DNA from: Acidobacteriaceae bacterium
GTDB taxonomy: Bacteria; Acidobacteriota; Terriglobia; Terriglobales; Acidobacteriaceae
Reading direction: 5' to 3'
Length of the DNA: 15,868 nucleotides
Assembly: GCA_003165855.1 (NCBI GenBank)
Contig: PMXH01000498.1
Span: 1 to 15,868, forward strand
The notes under the pieces were generated by a model. The model was given only the letters and a program-made list of their open reading frames with translations, ran no database searches and was not told where the DNA came from. The translations under genes were made by a program, and so were the position numbers. Positions 14,655-15,868 of the stretch are shown piece by piece; positions within the stretch are counted from its first letter, which is position 1, and every line of letters begins with the position of its first letter.

Positions 14655-15146
14655 ATGAATACTCCTTCTAGTTCTGACGCTAAGCGCGAGTTGTTTCGCC
14701 ACACGCTGGCCACACTCGCTTATCGTGCCAGCAAGGTGATGCGCCACGCTCCCGCTGGATTCGCCGAGTTCCATGCTGGCGAGGGATTGCGCACACCGGG
14801 GCAGATTCTGGCGCATATGGGCGATCTGTTCGATTGGGCACTCTCGATCGCGAAGGGCAAACAGGCGTGGCACGACTCGAAGCCCTTGCCCTGGGATCAG
14901 GAAGTGGAGAGATTCTTCGCCGCGCTGAAGAGCTTCGACGATTTCCTGGCCTCCGGCGCCACGGTCGAGGCTCCGCTGGAGAAACTGTTTCAAGGACCGG
15001 TCGCCGACGCGCTCACGCATGTCGGCCAGATTGCGATTTTGCGGCGCATGGCAGGCGCTCCAGTAAAGGCCGAGAACTACTACAAGGCGGAGGTTACAGC
15101 CGGACGAGTGAGTGCGGATCAGGCCAATCCAAAGCTGGAATTCTGA
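14655..15146 (+). CDS. DinB-like four-helix bundle protein
   Basis: This 163-residue protein resembles the DinB/YfiT-like family, four-helix bundles that bind a divalent metal through histidines; members include bacillithiol and mycothiol S-transferases, but many are uncharacterised. Visible features are FRHTLATLAYRASKVMRHAP, ILAHMGDLFDWAL with His54 (candidate ligand), ALTHVGQIAILRRMAGAP with His122 (candidate ligand), and the end VKAENYYKAEVTAGRV, which I recall from acidobacterial DinB-like proteins. I chose the ATG at 14655; a GTG five codons earlier is possible but neither has a ribosome-binding site. A short hairpin overlaps the stop codon. The biochemical role cannot be inferred further. 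Confidence 0.85.
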   Translation: MNTPSSSDAKRELFRHTLATLAYRASKVMRHAPAGFAEFHAGEGLRTPGQILAHMGDLFDWALSIAKGKQAWHDSKPLPWDQEVERFFAALKSFDDFLASGATVEAPLEKLFQGPVADALTHVGQIAILRRMAGAPVKAENYYKAEVTAGRVSADQANPKLEF

Positions 15147-15164
15147 AGGCGCAGCGCCTGAGAA
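15141..15164 (+). terminator. Possible weak terminator hairpin after the DinB-like gene
   Basis: AGGCG-CAG-CGCCT (15147-15159) forms a 5-bp stem, extended by TTCT (15141-15144) pairing with AGAA (15161-15164) across a small internal loop, followed by TTTGT. It overlaps the TGA stop. The stem is short and the T tract poor; a terminator between convergent genes is plausible only. Confidence 0.35.
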
Positions 15165-15191
15165 TTTGTAACATCTGCAAGCATGAGTTCC

Positions 15192-15698
15192 TCAGCGCTG
15201 ATTCTTGAAAGGCACTTCCGCGCGGTAAATGGCCTGCCAGCGGCCAGCCTTGAAAATATAGATCGAACTGCCGTTCAGGTGGACCGGCATTTTTTCTCCG
15301 TTGCAAATGGCATACTGTTCCGCTTTATAGGTCAGCAGATATGCACCGGTGGCGAGGGGGAGCACTCCGAAATCGGAGAGGCCATAGCCTTCCACAGTGC
15401 AGGCCTTCGCGGCAGCTTGCTGCTCCTGCAGTTGCTGGTCGCGGGAAAATGTGCCGGCGTCGCTCCAGAAGATTCCGTTTTCCGGCATGTGATCGCGAAA
15501 GTAGGTTTGGTCCTTCGCTTTCCACGCTTCAAAAAAGCCGGTCTCAATGCGTACCAATTCCTGTTGAACGTTACTTTGAGCGCCGGTTTTCGGATGCTGC
15601 GTCTGGGCGACAATAAAGCGCGATAGAAACATCAGCGCGATCAGAATAGCCGCACAGGTAAGCACGGCCTGCTTCGCGGAAGACGGCGGATGGTTCAT
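15192..15698 (-). CDS. Secreted or membrane-anchored SnoaL/DUF4440-like protein
   Basis: This 168-residue protein begins with a hydrophobic segment (about residues 10-31, ending SRFIVA-QT) that may be a cleaved signal peptide or an anchor. The remainder fits the NTF2-like fold of the SnoaL/DUF4440 group: an N-terminal helix pair (QQELVRIETGFFEAWKAKDQ), then ENGIFWSDAGTFSRDQQLQEQ, followed by beta strands ending SSIYIFKAGRWQAIYRAEVPF, a typical closing pattern. Catalytic residues are not identifiable and many members have no known function. It starts at ATG 15698 with a weak purine-rich site and converges on the DinB-like gene with a 45-bp gap. Confidence 0.8.
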   Translation of the reverse strand: MNHPPSSAKQAVLTCAAILIALMFLSRFIVAQTQHPKTGAQSNVQQELVRIETGFFEAWKAKDQTYFRDHMPENGIFWSDAGTFSRDQQLQEQQAAAKACTVEGYGLSDFGVLPLATGAYLLTYKAEQYAICNGEKMPVHLNGSSIYIFKAGRWQAIYRAEVPFKNQR

Positions 15699-15764
15699 GG
15701 GATGCTCATTCTGGCATGGGGTTGCCGGTCACGAGGATAGATCTTAGGATACGACATCGCGGGC

Positions 15765-15794
15765 TTGGGCTCGCCTTTCGCCTTCGAGTACAAT
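15765..15794 (+). promoter_or_regulatory. Predicted promoter for a gene beyond the right edge
   Basis: TTGGGC (15765-15770) and TACAAT (15789-15794) stand 18 bp apart, matching 3 of 6 and 5 of 6 consensus positions. Transcription would start near 15801 and read into the hairpin at 15817 and the possible start codons beyond. Confidence 0.4.
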
Positions 15795-15816
15795 GACGGT
15801 CGTAAGGCGGAATCCG

Positions 15817-15832
15817 GCGGCGCAAGCGCCGC
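15817..15832 (+). promoter_or_regulatory. GC-rich hairpin in a predicted 5' leader
   Basis: GCGGCGC-AA-GCGCCGC is a perfect 7-bp inverted repeat; the realistic loop is 4 nt. It lies just before a GAGG sequence at 15837-15840 and could affect translation initiation of the next gene, but it may equally be a random GC-rich palindrome. Confidence 0.3.
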
Positions 15833-15840
15833 GAACGAGG

Positions 15841-15868
15841 GTGAATCCTTTGGCGACTGGCGAAATCA
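15841..15868 (+). CDS. Possible start of a further gene (cut by window edge)
   Basis: After the predicted promoter, two in-frame start options occur: GTG at 15841 (reading MNPLATGEI) or TTG at 15850 (MATGEI) with GAGGGTG well placed upstream of the second. The frame is open to the window end, but only nine codons are visible, so the product cannot be named and the call depends on the promoter and ribosome-binding context. Confidence 0.3.

Overview
The window is a GC-rich bacterial chromosomal segment that looks ordinary in gene content but unusual in its spacers. The genes and intergenic palindromes (split glycine decarboxylase, B12-dependent acyl-CoA mutase, paired TolC-like proteins with a Gly-rich insert, DinB-like and cupin proteins) suggest an Acidobacteriota, Terriglobales/Koribacter-like soil bacterium. 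This placement rests on recollection of protein style and repeat style, not on a search. No rRNA, tRNA, CRISPR array, transposase or phage gene was seen.

Layout. Positions 1-3388 (minus strand) hold the glycine cleavage operon gcvT-gcvH-gcvPA-gcvPB, the last gene cut by the window edge. It makes the T and H proteins and both halves of the P protein, which together oxidise glycine to CO2, NH3 and methylene-tetrahydrofolate; the L protein must be encoded elsewhere. Two gaps in this operon carry degenerate 7-nt repeat arrays, one arranged as a large inverted repeat. Position 3607 starts a 60-codon protein with ten cysteines (plus). Positions 3790-4158, between convergent genes, are packed with palindromic elements. 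Positions 4159-5925 (minus) encode a B12-dependent acyl-CoA mutase large subunit without a B12 domain; its two substrate-determining residues match isobutyryl-CoA mutase rather than methylmalonyl-CoA mutase. A good sigma70-type promoter and a TetR-like palindrome lie upstream. Positions 6070-6933 (minus) encode a WaaE-like family 2 glycosyltransferase.

Positions 7032-11440 (minus) hold two tandem paralogous TolC-family outer membrane proteins separated by a clear rho-independent terminator, so they are probably separate transcription units. Both carry the same Gly-rich insertion. A repeat-rich spacer of about 435 bp separates them from truA (tRNA pseudouridine 38-40 synthase, plus), which is followed 7 nt later by an aldehyde dehydrogenase. 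Then come a single-domain cupin (minus), divergent from a DinB-like protein (plus), and a secreted or membrane-anchored SnoaL/DUF4440-like protein (minus). The right edge holds a promoter, a 5' hairpin and possibly the first codons of another gene.

The most promising observations are the heptamer arrays inside the gcv operon, the nested palindrome cluster at 3797-4109 (including a compensatory base-pair change between two hairpin copies) and the isobutyryl-CoA mutase signature. No new multi-gene system such as a defence island or biosynthetic cluster is evident.
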